49,446 nucleotides of DNA, from positions 1-49,446 of the forward strand of contig DAIUFK010000008.1 of the NCBI GenBank assembly GCA_036844615.1. Direction: 5' to 3'. A program made the position numbers and the translations under genes. Shown here piece by piece: positions 8,438 through 16,635 of the stretch. This DNA is from Palsa-872 sp036844615. GTDB taxonomy: Bacteria > Chloroflexota > Dormibacteria > Dormibacterales > Dormibacteraceae. Position 1 is the stretch's first letter; each line of letters begins with the position of its first letter. The notes under the pieces were generated by a model, which saw only the letters and a program-made list of their open reading frames with translations, was not told the origin of the DNA and did no database searches.

Positions 8438-9607
8438 AAGACGAGGCAGCGTTTCGGGTCGGTTCGCTCGCAGGCCCTCCGCGATGACCGCCACCGCACG
8501 GGCTCGCTCGACCCATGCATATCCAGGCCGCACAGCTTTGACGTTTGCCCGTACGCGCTCGAGCTCGCTTCGATCGATGGTCCGGAGCAACGCAAGGAAC
8601 TCCTCCTTCGACCTGCCGACCGACCAACCGATTCCCTGCTCCTCGACGATTCGCGCCACCGCCGTTCCGTCGCCCGCGAGCACAGGCAGCTCCATCCCGA
8701 TGGCCTCTGGAAACTTGATGGGCATCGCCCAATCCGAATTGAGAGTGCCGTAGGGCATCACCGCGATGTCGTGCTGCGCATACAGCGCGAGGAGCTCCTC
8801 GCGGTTCCGGTTGTGGACGACCTTGACGTGGGGGCCGAGGTATGGATCGTAGGCGCCAGGCCGGTGCTGCCACTCAGCCTCGCGACAGCAGATGGTCAGC
8901 TGAACATTCACCCCATGACCCGCGGCCCACGCCGATCCCTCGAGCAGAGGCGTCAGGTCATAGACCGGTGGGCTCGCACCGCCCACGTAGAAGAGGCGGA
9001 TTGGAGCACCTGCCTCAACCGGCCGGCGCGGCGGCGGAATCTCCAGGGGATCGAACCCAGGGCTTGAGACCCAATTCGGTTTTTTCGAGGTCCAACCTGC
9101 GATCTGCGCCAGCATCCCGCGGTCAGGCACGAGCAGGGCATCCACCACCTTGCGATAGACGAGCAGATCGAGATGGAAGAACGGCAGGAGCACGAAGTAC
9201 TTTGCCCAGCCGATGCGGCTCGGATAATCGGGCAGCCGCCACTGCACGTCTCGATAGAACAGGACGATGGGGATGGCGCGCGAACGGCAGAAGGTGAAGA
9301 ACCGGTAGTCAAGCAGCGGATGCGTGGGCACGTGATGCGACTCGCTCAGGAGGATCGGCGTCGTCGGCGGCTCCGCATAGACAAAGTCGTATTTGGCGCC
9401 AGCAAGAATCTTCTGCTTGACGTCACGCGCGGCCCGCCCCCGCGCGCGTGCATCGCCGGCGACGACGTCGACCTCGTAGCCCAGCTCCCGGAAAGCTTCG
9501 AGCATCTTTGCAGGGCGCAAATCTGAGCCGCGGACCGCATTTTGAACAATGGCGCGTGTGCTGTAGAAAATGCACTGGCGCGACCCTTGTACTTTTGGTC
9601 GATCCAT
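8435..9607 (-). CDS. Glycosyltransferase, GT-B fold
   Basis: This 390-aa protein has the two-domain plan of GT4-like glycosyltransferases. An N-terminal acceptor half has segments such as SDLRPAKMLEAFRELGYEVD, and the C-terminal half carries NREELLALYAQHDIAVMPYG and KFPEAIGMELPVLAGDGTA, which match the donor-binding region. No membrane segment or signal peptide is visible, so it should work in the cytoplasm on lipid-linked intermediates. The ATG at 9607 fits the expected N-terminus. Its stop codon (8435-8437) overlaps the end of the convergent sugar transferase once the false duplication is collapsed. The donor sugar and linkage are unknown. Confidence 0.8.
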   Translation of the reverse strand: MDRPKVQGSRQCIFYSTRAIVQNAVRGSDLRPAKMLEAFRELGYEVDVVAGDARARGRAARDVKQKILAGAKYDFVYAEPPTTPILLSESHHVPTHPLLDYRFFTFCRSRAIPIVLFYRDVQWRLPDYPSRIGWAKYFVLLPFFHLDLLVYRKVVDALLVPDRGMLAQIAGWTSKKPNWVSSPGFDPLEIPPPRRPVEAGAPIRLFYVGGASPPVYDLTPLLEGSAWAAGHGVNVQLTICCREAEWQHRPGAYDPYLGPHVKVVHNRNREELLALYAQHDIAVMPYGTLNSDWAMPIKFPEAIGMELPVLAGDGTAVARIVEEQGIGWSVGRSKEEFLALLRTIDRSELERVRANVKAVRPGYAWVERARAVAVIAEGLRANRPETLPRL

Positions 9608-9651
9608 ACCAGGCAGATAGCATAGGAGGACAGGCGCGAACGGCAGTCGCT

Positions 9652-10995
9652 ATGCTGCAGACGATGCGATCTGCGAGCAGCCCGCTCTCAAATTCGACAG
9701 TCGCTGTGGTCGGATTGGGCAAGATAGGACTGCCGTTGGCGGCGCAATTTGCAGCCAAGGGCATGCGCGTCATCGGTTGCGATGTGCTGCCAGCGGTGAT
9801 TGACGCAATCAACAGCGGTCACTCCCACGTTCGCGAAGAGGCGGGCCTGGAGGAGGCAGTGGCATCGGCGGTGGCCGACGGCAGGCTGCGAGCGACCCTT
9901 GACACTCCTGGCGCCGCCGCGGAGGCCGACGTCATCGTGGTCATCGTCCCTCTGATGGTCGGGCTCGACAGGAGCATCGATTTCAAAAACCTGGACTCCG
10001 CCACCAAGGCCATCGCCAGAGGTTTGCGTCGCGAAACTCTTGTCATCTACGAGACCACATTGCCCGTTGGCACTACGCGGCACCGGTTGGGACCAATGCT
10101 GGCGGAGGGCTCCGGCCTCAAGGCAGGCAGCGACTTCCAGCTCGCATTCAGCCCTGAGCGCCTCTACGCGGGCCGCATCTTTGAGGACCTCCGGCGCTAT
10201 CCAAAAATAGTGGGCGGAGTTGACGCTGCGAGCACGAAGAAGGCGGTGGACTTCTATCACGCGGTGCTCGACGCCGAGGTGTGGCCGGTCGAGAATGCCG
10301 AGACCGCCGAGTTTGCCAAGCTCGCGGAGACAACCTACAGGGACGTCAACATCGGGCTCGCCAATGAGCTTGCCCTTTACGGCGCTGATCGCGGAGTCAA
10401 CGTGGGCGAGGCCTTCAAGGCCGCCAACTCGCAGCCCTTCTCCCACTTACATCGCCCGGGCATTGGCGTGGGCGGGCACTGCATCCCCGTCTATCCCCAC
10501 TTCCTGCTCGCGGACGCCTCCAAGGACGAGCTCGGGCTCGTGCGCGGAGGCAGGCACACGAACGACTCGATGGCTCACTCCTCGATCGACGCCCTCGCGG
10601 CGGCGTTAGGAGGCCTCCAGGGCCGTCGTGTGCTTGTGCTCGGCGCCTCCTACCGCGAGGACGTGAAGGAGATGGCGTTCTCGACCGCGATCCCGATCGT
10701 CGACGAGCTGCATCGGGCAGGCGCCGAGGTGCTGATCCACGACTCACATTACGAGCCGCTCGAGCTCGCTTCGTTGGACGCTGAGATCGCGGACCTCAGC
10801 TCCGATGGGCCGATCGACGTCGACGCCGTCGTCGTACAAGCGTTCCACAGCGAATACCGCGACCTCGACTGGAAGCGCTTTCGCGGGCTGAGGGCGGTGT
10901 TCGACGGCCGCGGCGCGGTCGATCCCGAAGACATCCGCAATGCCGGCGCCAGGTACCTGGCAGTCGGCGTTCACGGCAAGAACGGCTCGGCCTAG
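9652..10995 (+). CDS. wbpA: UDP-glucose/UDP-GlcNAc 6-dehydrogenase family (WbpA/WecC-like)
   Basis: This nucleotide-sugar dehydrogenase of about 447 aa has an N-terminal NAD-binding motif (VGLGKIGLP), ETTLPVGTTR, a FSPERLYAGR segment, AETAEFAKLAETTYRDVNI and the catalytic cysteine C277 in GVGGHCIPVYP. The family oxidises C6 of a UDP-hexose to the uronic acid with two NAD+. Near the WbpB/E/D/I-like genes it most likely makes UDP-GlcNAcA, the first intermediate of the UDP-ManNAc3NAcA route; UDP-ManNAc or UDP-glucose are alternatives. The open frame begins at 9448 but has no family-like residues before the ATG at 9652. A second ATG lies at 9664 and no well-spaced ribosome-binding site decides between them. 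Confidence 0.88.
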   Translation: MLQTMRSASSPLSNSTVAVVGLGKIGLPLAAQFAAKGMRVIGCDVLPAVIDAINSGHSHVREEAGLEEAVASAVADGRLRATLDTPGAAAEADVIVVIVPLMVGLDRSIDFKNLDSATKAIARGLRRETLVIYETTLPVGTTRHRLGPMLAEGSGLKAGSDFQLAFSPERLYAGRIFEDLRRYPKIVGGVDAASTKKAVDFYHAVLDAEVWPVENAETAEFAKLAETTYRDVNIGLANELALYGADRGVNVGEAFKAANSQPFSHLHRPGIGVGGHCIPVYPHFLLADASKDELGLVRGGRHTNDSMAHSSIDALAAALGGLQGRRVLVLGASYREDVKEMAFSTAIPIVDELHRAGAEVLIHDSHYEPLELASLDAEIADLSSDGPIDVDAVVVQAFHSEYRDLDWKRFRGLRAVFDGRGAVDPEDIRNAGARYLAVGVHGKNGSA

Positions 10996-11762
10996 GCGCG
11001 CCTCGGCATTCGCAGCCGGTCTTCTTCCTGCTCGCCCCCAAACCAGTGGATGAAGACGGCGATGGCGGCGACACCCATCGTTAGCTTGCCCAGGGTCATG
11101 AGAACCGCCCCGGCGACTGTCTGGTCGGTGACCGGGTCGAGCGACGCCACCAGCCGCGGCGCGAGGGCGTAGTACTCGTAGAAGGGCACGCGGGAGAAGA
11201 TCAGGGCGAGGGCGACCCCATCCTGCGGCAGGGTGGCAACCAGCATGTACAGGAGCTTTACGCCCGGCGACATCTGCCAGCGCGCATACGCTGACGTTGC
11301 CTGCAGTATCGGCCAGTAGAGCAACACGCCGGCGACGATGAAGGTCAGGTGCTCGCCGACGTGAAGAGGCTCTGAGTAAAGGGTGGCGTCGTAGAGAGGA
11401 GGCAGGTGCCAGACGATCATCACCGCCGCAGCGATGAGCTGGGCGGGGACAGGCTCGGTGATCGCCCGCAGACCTGGGACGCGCACCAGCCGCGCGGCCA
11501 TACCTCGAGAAAGGCCGAGGAGCATGAGCGGGGGGGCCACGAAGCCCAGGAGCACGTGCTGCAGCATGTGCACGCTGTCGAGGTAGTGGTCGGCAATGGT
11601 GTCGATCGGAGTTTCCAGCGCAAGCCATATCGTCAGCAGGCCCAGCCCGAAGTAGAACGAATGCAGGCGCCTGACGTCGGCGACCCCGCGCGCCAGCCAA
11701 GCGTGCCCTAAATAGAGCGCAACGAGGCCGGCGTAGACGGTGGGGTCGAGCGGCCAGCTCAA
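10992..11762 (-). CDS. ctaG: CtaG-type cytochrome c oxidase assembly factor (caa3_CtaG family)
   Basis: This 256-aa polytopic membrane protein has about seven helices and conserved histidines, in segments such as HMLQHVLLGFVAPPLMLLG, MIVWHLPPLYDATLYS and LHVGEHLTFIVAG. These are typical of the caa3-oxidase assembly family first seen as Bacillus CtaG, which is thought to help copper insertion into haem-copper oxidases. The start is a TTG at 11762, 2 nt after the stop of the preceding membrane gene. It is the last gene of a three-gene minus-strand operon with a cupredoxin-like protein. It overlaps the end of the convergent nucleotide-sugar dehydrogenase by 4 bp (10992-10995). No oxidase subunit genes are in the window. 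Confidence 0.82.
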   Translation of the reverse strand: MSWPLDPTVYAGLVALYLGHAWLARGVADVRRLHSFYFGLGLLTIWLALETPIDTIADHYLDSVHMLQHVLLGFVAPPLMLLGLSRGMAARLVRVPGLRAITEPVPAQLIAAAVMIVWHLPPLYDATLYSEPLHVGEHLTFIVAGVLLYWPILQATSAYARWQMSPGVKLLYMLVATLPQDGVALALIFSRVPFYEYYALAPRLVASLDPVTDQTVAGAVLMTLGKLTMGVAAIAVFIHWFGGEQEEDRLRMPRRA

Positions 11763-11764
11763 GG

Positions 11765-13159
11765 TCAGCTGGTTTTGATGCTTTGTTGGGCCAGGATCAG
11801 CAGGCTTGTCATGGTGTAGAGGACCATCAGGAGCAGCATCGGGTACTGGCTCAGCAGAGCTCGCTGGGCGGTCCGGAATCTTTCACCGGCTCTCAGGTGG
11901 GACAGATACACGGCGATCACGTGGCCGAGGACGATAAGGATGATCTGAGCGAACCAGATGGTCGACGCCTGGGCCAGCGCAAAGCTCACGTGAACCCCTG
12001 CAGCTGCGGGCCATAGATGCCAGCCCTTCTGGAGCGGATCGTCGAGGAGCGGGATCAATGCCTGTGATTGCAGCACGACATAGCTGTAGTTGTGAGCAGC
12101 GTTGTAGACGAGCGCGATAGGCACGAGGGTGAAGGCAAACCCTGTAGCGGTGGTCACGAAATCTACCTTGCGGTTGCCAAAGTAGACGACTGCCTCGATG
12201 AATGCGACGAACACGAGCAGAAAACCGAAGGTCACCAGCGTCAAACCAAGCGTCCTCACCAAGAAGAAGCCGAGCTGACCCATCGGCAGCCAGATCGGCT
12301 CGAGGCTGACGTTGAAGTTCTGCCACGCCGGCGTGCCGAGAATCCCGTCGAACGCGAGAGTGCTCAGCATGAGGATCACGAAAAAGACTCGGTCCCACCC
12401 GCTGCGGGCCGGCTTCAGCAGCCCCACGCCCCAGGGGCGAAGGTAAACAGTGATGACAGCACCTGCCTCGTCGCGCTCTGCCTCGACCGGACCGAACCTG
12501 CCGACAATCCCGAACAGCACGGTGAAGGCCTCGCAATGCTCGAGCCACTCGTCGCGGCCGAAAAGGATCATTCCGGCGATCGTCGCCGCCGCGTATGCGA
12601 TCGCCAGAATCGCTACCACCGACGGGCGATTGGCCATCCCTGTCGTCAGCTCAAGGCAGGCAAACGCGAAGTACGCAGCGGCGGCAGGCCACAGCCCAAC
12701 GTCAGGAAGCTTCCAGACCGGCCCGAGCTTCACGAACCGGGTCACGAGGTCGTAGATCGCCGCCCATGGGTTGAGCAGATACCAGAGGTTGCCGACGAGG
12801 CCGCACAGGATCACCAGGCCTGCCCAAAAGTAGATCCACGTCAGATACTCGGACGGGTTGAGGGCGGGATTCGACGAGCCGAACAGGCCGGTGATGATGA
12901 TCGCCAGCAGGCTCAGCACCCCTATCGTCCCACCCCCTGCCCGCGGCAGCGGCGAGCGCGCGATTCGCAGCAGGGCAGGCACCGGGCGGCGCGGATACTG
13001 CACAGCCGTGGCACCGACCTGGTCGCCGGCAAAGACGACCACCAGCACGAACGAGATCACGACAACGCCACCCGCCGCGAACAGGTACCAGAACAGGGGC
13101 GCAGGAAGGTCGTACCGTGGCCCGAATCCGTGAAGAAAGATTCCGAGGCCGAGTATCAC
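11765..13159 (-). CDS. Polytopic membrane protein of unknown function, in the CtaG operon
   Basis: I do not recognise this 464-aa protein. It has about eleven hydrophobic segments across its whole length, among them FWYLFAAGGVVVISFVLVVV, YFWAGLVILCGLVGNLWYLL and FTLVPIALVYNAAHNYSYVV. Histidines lie in or near helices (HNYSYVV, KGWHLWP, GHVIAVYLSHL) and could bind a metal or haem. It starts with GTG at 13159 in a GTGA overlap with the upstream cupredoxin-like gene and ends 2 nt before ctaG, so the three proteins are probably made together. Copper handling or oxidase assembly is inferred only from context. Confidence 0.75.
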   Translation of the reverse strand: MILGLGIFLHGFGPRYDLPAPLFWYLFAAGGVVVISFVLVVVFAGDQVGATAVQYPRRPVPALLRIARSPLPRAGGGTIGVLSLLAIIITGLFGSSNPALNPSEYLTWIYFWAGLVILCGLVGNLWYLLNPWAAIYDLVTRFVKLGPVWKLPDVGLWPAAAAYFAFACLELTTGMANRPSVVAILAIAYAAATIAGMILFGRDEWLEHCEAFTVLFGIVGRFGPVEAERDEAGAVITVYLRPWGVGLLKPARSGWDRVFFVILMLSTLAFDGILGTPAWQNFNVSLEPIWLPMGQLGFFLVRTLGLTLVTFGFLLVFVAFIEAVVYFGNRKVDFVTTATGFAFTLVPIALVYNAAHNYSYVVLQSQALIPLLDDPLQKGWHLWPAAAGVHVSFALAQASTIWFAQIILIVLGHVIAVYLSHLRAGERFRTAQRALLSQYPMLLLMVLYTMTSLLILAQQSIKTS

Positions 13160-13521
13160 GGGTTCACTATCAGGTCACCCAGGTGGGTGGTGGTCGCCTC
13201 CCACTCGATGTCGAAAGGGCCGCCGCTGTTGACAGCTGTGAACGTGTGGGTCACCACGGCGCCCGCCAGGCAGTCGAAAGCGATGTCGTAGCCGTGAAGG
13301 TGCACCTCGCCGTCGGTGTCGCTCGCGATGTTGATGGTGACGATGTCGTTCTGATGGACTGTGAGCACGTTCGGCTGCATGGATGTGGCCTTCGTGACGG
13401 TCACGTCGAATGTGACGTTCTTGGGGACGTAGTCGGTCTTGTTGCCAAAGACCAGGTAGGCGCCCACGGCAACGAAGACGACCAGGACTGCGACGACGAT
13501 GGCGAATCGATAACGGCTCAT
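13156..13521 (-). CDS. Membrane-anchored cupredoxin-like protein
   Basis: This small protein of about 121 aa has one N-terminal transmembrane helix or uncleaved signal (FAIVVAVLVVFVAVGAYLVF) and an outside beta-rich domain of about 95 residues. The segment NVLTVHQNDIVTINIASDTD and the closing FDIEWEATTTHLGDLIVNP resemble EfeO/cupredoxin-like domains. Histidines at HLHGYD and TTHLGD and one cysteine in FDCLAG could contribute to copper binding, but the classical His-Cys-His-Met set is not clearly complete. The ATG at 13521 is preferred over an upstream TTG at 13530. It is the first gene of the operon that ends with ctaG, so a role in copper delivery to an oxidase is plausible. Confidence 0.7.
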   Translation of the reverse strand: MSRYRFAIVVAVLVVFVAVGAYLVFGNKTDYVPKNVTFDVTVTKATSMQPNVLTVHQNDIVTINIASDTDGEVHLHGYDIAFDCLAGAVVTHTFTAVNSGGPFDIEWEATTTHLGDLIVNP

Positions 13522-13550
13522 TGACCGCAACCGATCATAGGGGCCGTTCC

Positions 13551-13988
13551 TTAGACAATCCTCAGCTCGACAGGGATGTTGTTGCGCGTGGCGTTTGAGT
13601 AGGGGCAGCGGTCGTGGGCGCCCGCGACCAGCGTCTCGGCTGTCGCCCTGTCCACACCCGGCACGTGGACCTGCAGCTCGACTGTGAGACCAAACCTCCC
13701 CTCACCGATCGGCCCGAAGCCGACTCGGGCGGTCACCGACGAGCCCTCGACCGATACCTTGGCGCGGCGCGCCACGCCCTCGAGCGCGTTGTGGAAGCAC
13801 GCCGCGTAACCGCAGGCGAACAGCTGCTCCGGGTTCGTGCCAGGGCCACCCGACCCGCCAAGCTCGGAAGGCGCGTCAAGAGCGACGTCCAGCCGGCCGT
13901 CCGAGGTCTTGGCGCGGCCGTCACGCCCGCCGTCGGCGGTAGCCTCCGCCGTGTAGAGCACCCGCACCGGTCCTTGCACTGAAGCCAC
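13551..13988 (-). CDS. ohr: Ohr/OsmC-type organic hydroperoxide reductase
   Basis: This 145-aa protein has both Ohr active-site cysteine motifs, CGYAACFHNAL and CPYSNATRNN. Ohr enzymes reduce organic hydroperoxides with a reactive cysteine pair and are recycled by lipoylated proteins. The start is taken as the GTG at 13988 because a strong ribosome-binding site (GGAGGTGA, minus strand, 13994-14001) lies 5 nt upstream; the frame runs on to 14024 but that start would add 12 residues not typical of the family. No MarR-type OhrR gene is adjacent. It is divergent from the sugar-binding lipoprotein gene at 14115. Confidence 0.9.
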   Translation of the reverse strand: MASVQGPVRVLYTAEATADGGRDGRAKTSDGRLDVALDAPSELGGSGGPGTNPEQLFACGYAACFHNALEGVARRAKVSVEGSSVTARVGFGPIGEGRFGLTVELQVHVPGVDRATAETLVAGAHDRCPYSNATRNNIPVELRIV

Positions 13989-14114
13989 GTGAATCACCTC
14001 CGGGTACGTTGCGCCTCGCCCCAAACAGGGAAGGTTGCAGACAGAGATTCAACTATGCTCCCAAGGCCGCGAAGGATATATGCGCGGGGAAGCAACTGAA
14101 GGCCGGAGGTCAAG

Positions 14115-15179
14115 GTGAATTTGAGGATCGTGCCGGTGCTCGCGCTGTCAATCTTGTTGGTGGCCGCGTGTGGTGGCGGATCATCCGGGGTGACGGCGGG
14201 CATGAAGTTCGCTCTGCTGCTACCGGCAACCGGCGATCGGTTTGACGCTCTCGACAGGCCTGCTTTCCTGGACAAACTGGGCAGGCTTTGCGCCGATTGC
14301 CAGGTTCTGTACAGCGCGGCGAAGCAGGGCGCCGATCAGGAGGCGCAAGCGAAAGCGGCAATAACCGGCGGCGCCGGCGTCATCGTGCTCGATCCCGTCG
14401 ACATGACGGCGGCTGCGACCATCGTCGCCGAGGCAAAGGCGGCAAACATCCCGGTCATCTCATATGACGGGATGGTCGCGAACACACTCGGCCTCAACTA
14501 CTACGTCGGTTTTGACACCGCGGCGGTAGGCGGGTTGCAGGGCAATGCCCTGCTCACTGCGATGGGCGGAAAGACGAACCCCAAGGTCATCGCGCTCAAC
14601 GGGGACCCCAATGACAAGCAGGCAATGGTCTTCAAGACGGGTGCTCACAGCGTCCTCGACGGCAAGGTGCGTTTCGTCAAGGAATACAGCACACCAGGGT
14701 CGAAGCAGGCCGACGCCAAGACCGAGATGCAGAACGCACTGAGTCAGCTCGGCAACACCAAGCTCGATGGAGTTCTTGCAGCGAACGATGCGATCGCGGC
14801 AGGCGCCATCGCCGCGCTGAAGAGCAGCGGCATGAGGCCCTTACCCCCCGTGACCGGGCAGGGCGCAGGGCTGGCCGCCATCCAGCGCATCGTCGGTGGC
14901 GAGCAGTACATGACGGTGTACGAGTCCCTCCGGCTTGAAGCTGAAACCGCCGCCCAGCTCGCCTACGACCTCGCCTTCGGTGTGTCGGTGCCAGCGTCGA
15001 TGACGAGCGGCAACACCGTCAACAATGGCGCTGCCGACGTCCCTTCGGCGCTCGTGACCCCCACGACGATCACGAAAGCCAACATCGAGTCGACAGTCGT
15101 GGCGGATGGCTTCTGGAGCCCTGATGAGATCTGTACTTCGCAGTACATATCGGCGTGCGCTGCCCTGGGAATCTCCTGA
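14115..15179 (+). CDS. Sugar ABC transporter substrate-binding lipoprotein (XylF-like)
   Basis: This 354-aa protein has a lipoprotein signal peptide ending in VAACGGG (lipid-modified C19) followed by a periplasmic-binding-protein type 1 fold. The segments GAGVIVLDPVDMTAA, ANIPVISYDGMV and LDGVLAANDAIAAGAI match the XylF/RbsB group. It binds a sugar outside the membrane and presents it to an ABC permease. The start is GTG at 14115 with GGAGGT at 14105-14110. The mature C-terminus ends in C-x7-C followed by AALGIS, a pattern shared with the second binding protein at 16636. No permease gene is directly adjacent; it may share the ATPase and permease at 17.9-20.1 kb. The sugar is unknown. Confidence 0.87.
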   Translation: MNLRIVPVLALSILLVAACGGGSSGVTAGMKFALLLPATGDRFDALDRPAFLDKLGRLCADCQVLYSAAKQGADQEAQAKAAITGGAGVIVLDPVDMTAAATIVAEAKAANIPVISYDGMVANTLGLNYYVGFDTAAVGGLQGNALLTAMGGKTNPKVIALNGDPNDKQAMVFKTGAHSVLDGKVRFVKEYSTPGSKQADAKTEMQNALSQLGNTKLDGVLAANDAIAAGAIAALKSSGMRPLPPVTGQGAGLAAIQRIVGGEQYMTVYESLRLEAETAAQLAYDLAFGVSVPASMTSGNTVNNGAADVPSALVTPTTITKANIESTVVADGFWSPDEICTSQYISACAALGIS

Positions 15180-15200
15180 CCTTCGGGTGAAGCCTGGGCT

Positions 15201-16412
15201 CTAGGCCGTGTGCTGATGCGTTGCCGTCGCTGCATTGAGCGCCAGCGCCAGGGCGCCCAGCAGCTCGGCGCGCTCCACGAACACTGCCTGCACCACTTCG
15301 ACCTTCTCAGCCGCGGCCTGGACGGCATGCCGCCGAATCGACTCCCGGAGGGGTTGAAGCAGGACGTCGTTGGCTCGGCTCAGAAGACCACCGACGATGA
15401 CGCGCTCCGGATTGATGAGGTTGCACAGGCCGGCGACCGCGACGCCAATCTCGCGACCGGCATCTGAAAGGGCTCGGCGGCAGCGCACGTCGCCTTCGGC
15501 GGCGAGATCGATGACTCGGTCGAGCGTCAGCGTTCGGTCGTCACCCTGGCCGACGAGCTGGAGGATGGCCGGTCCTGACGCCACAGTCTCGAGGCAGCCC
15601 CGGTTTCCGCAATAACAGAGCGCTCCACTCTCGTCGAGCGTCGTGTGCCCAATCTCGCCGGCTGTGCCCGATGCTCCGCGCAGGAGCCTGCCATCGACGA
15701 CGAGCCCGGCGCCGATGCCGGTGGCGGCCTTGATGTACGCGAAGTTCGAGCACTCGCGACCAGCTCCCCAGGTCAGCTCGGCGAGCGCGCCGAGGTTCGC
15801 ATCGTTTTCGATCTCGACAGGCATCGCCAGACGATCCCTCATGTCGCTCCGTATGCGAATACCGGTCCAGCCCGGAAGGATGGTGGCCGATCCGGCCGCG
15901 CCCCGCGCCCGATCGAGCGGGCCGGGGATGCCGATTCCGGCGCCGATCACCGACCTCCGCTCCACATGAGCTTCCGCCAGGACCTCCTCCACCATCCTGG
16001 CGGCAGTGTCCAGGGCGGTCTTCGCGTCGTGGCTCACGTCGAGATCGCACCGCCGCTCGGCCAGCACGTCGTGGCCGACATTGGCGACGGCCACTCCAAC
16101 ATGGCTGTGGCCGAAGTCGATGCCCACCACCGCCAGCGAGGAATCGCGCAGCATCAGCAGCACCGCAGGCCGCCCACCACGAAAATCGGGAACCCCGGTC
16201 TCAACCTCGTGAACGACGCCCGAGTCCTTGAGCTCAGTGACGAGGGTGTGCACCGTTGTGCGCGACAGGCCCGTCATCCGCGCGATTTCAGACTGGCTGA
16301 TGTGCCCCCGCTCCCGCAGCGCCCCCACCACCCGCTCGCGGTTTCGGTCTCGCAGCCAGCCGAGCGTCCCCTCTCCCTTCTTGTCTCCCGTCTTGTCTCC
16401 GTTTTTGGCCAT
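15201..16412 (-). CDS. ROK-family transcriptional repressor (XylR/NagC-like)
   Basis: This 403-aa protein has an N-terminal winged helix-turn-helix (about residues 24-72, with SQSEIARMTGLSRTTVHTLV) followed by a ROK sugar-kinase-like domain. The latter has GIDFGHSHVGVAVA, ENDANLGALAE, GHTTLDESGALCYCGNRGC (the zinc-binding ROK signature) and a C-terminal INPERVIVGGLLS. Such proteins repress sugar-uptake genes and let go of DNA when a sugar binds. It lies between two sugar-binding lipoprotein genes and is divergent from the one at 16636, so it likely controls this importer. The ATG at 16412 lies only a few bases after the inferred -10 box, so the transcript may be nearly leaderless. Confidence 0.88.
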   Translation of the reverse strand: MAKNGDKTGDKKGEGTLGWLRDRNRERVVGALRERGHISQSEIARMTGLSRTTVHTLVTELKDSGVVHEVETGVPDFRGGRPAVLLMLRDSSLAVVGIDFGHSHVGVAVANVGHDVLAERRCDLDVSHDAKTALDTAARMVEEVLAEAHVERRSVIGAGIGIPGPLDRARGAAGSATILPGWTGIRIRSDMRDRLAMPVEIENDANLGALAELTWGAGRECSNFAYIKAATGIGAGLVVDGRLLRGASGTAGEIGHTTLDESGALCYCGNRGCLETVASGPAILQLVGQGDDRTLTLDRVIDLAAEGDVRCRRALSDAGREIGVAVAGLCNLINPERVIVGGLLSRANDVLLQPLRESIRRHAVQAAAEKVEVVQAVFVERAELLGALALALNAATATHQHTA

Positions 16413-16423
16413 GGCGCACCGGG

Positions 16424-16519
16424 AATCATGGACGCCCAGATGGGTTTGTCAAGACTTGGAACAAATTGGGTGGGTCGCACGATCGCGCTCTTGACAAACG
16501 TGTTGACCTGAGACATGCT
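16424..16519. promoter_or_regulatory. Divergent promoter region with a perfect 10-bp inverted repeat carrying two TTGACA boxes
   Basis: TTTGTCAAGA (16445-16454) and TCTTGACAAA (16489-16498) are exact reverse complements, 34 bp apart. Each arm contains a consensus -35 box facing away from the centre. On the plus strand TTGACA at 16491-16496 is followed 17 nt later by CATGCT (16514-16519). On the minus strand TTGACA (16452-16447) is followed 16 nt later by CATGAT (16430-16425). The two promoters would drive the binding lipoprotein and the ROK regulator. The symmetry also makes the arms good candidates for ROK operators. This is read from sequence only. Confidence 0.6.
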
Positions 16520-16635
16520 CTGCCGCGGTGGGGGGTCCCGCCATGGGTTTCTGAGTAAGGTCTGTTCGCCGGCGCACTCTCGCCCCGGTACGCCCGGGAA
16601 GAAGGCGACAGGTACTTAGATAGGAGAGAGAACCT

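Noticed and set aside
6811..8487. Sugar transferase frame read through the N run to a longer protein
   Set aside because: The 55-bp duplication shows the gene ends with RRKGI and a TAA at the gap edge; the post-gap residues are in another frame and unrelated.
12068..13291. 407-aa plus-strand frame antisense to the polytopic membrane gene
   Set aside because: It is highly charged and low in hydrophobic order, the expected mirror of a membrane protein gene.
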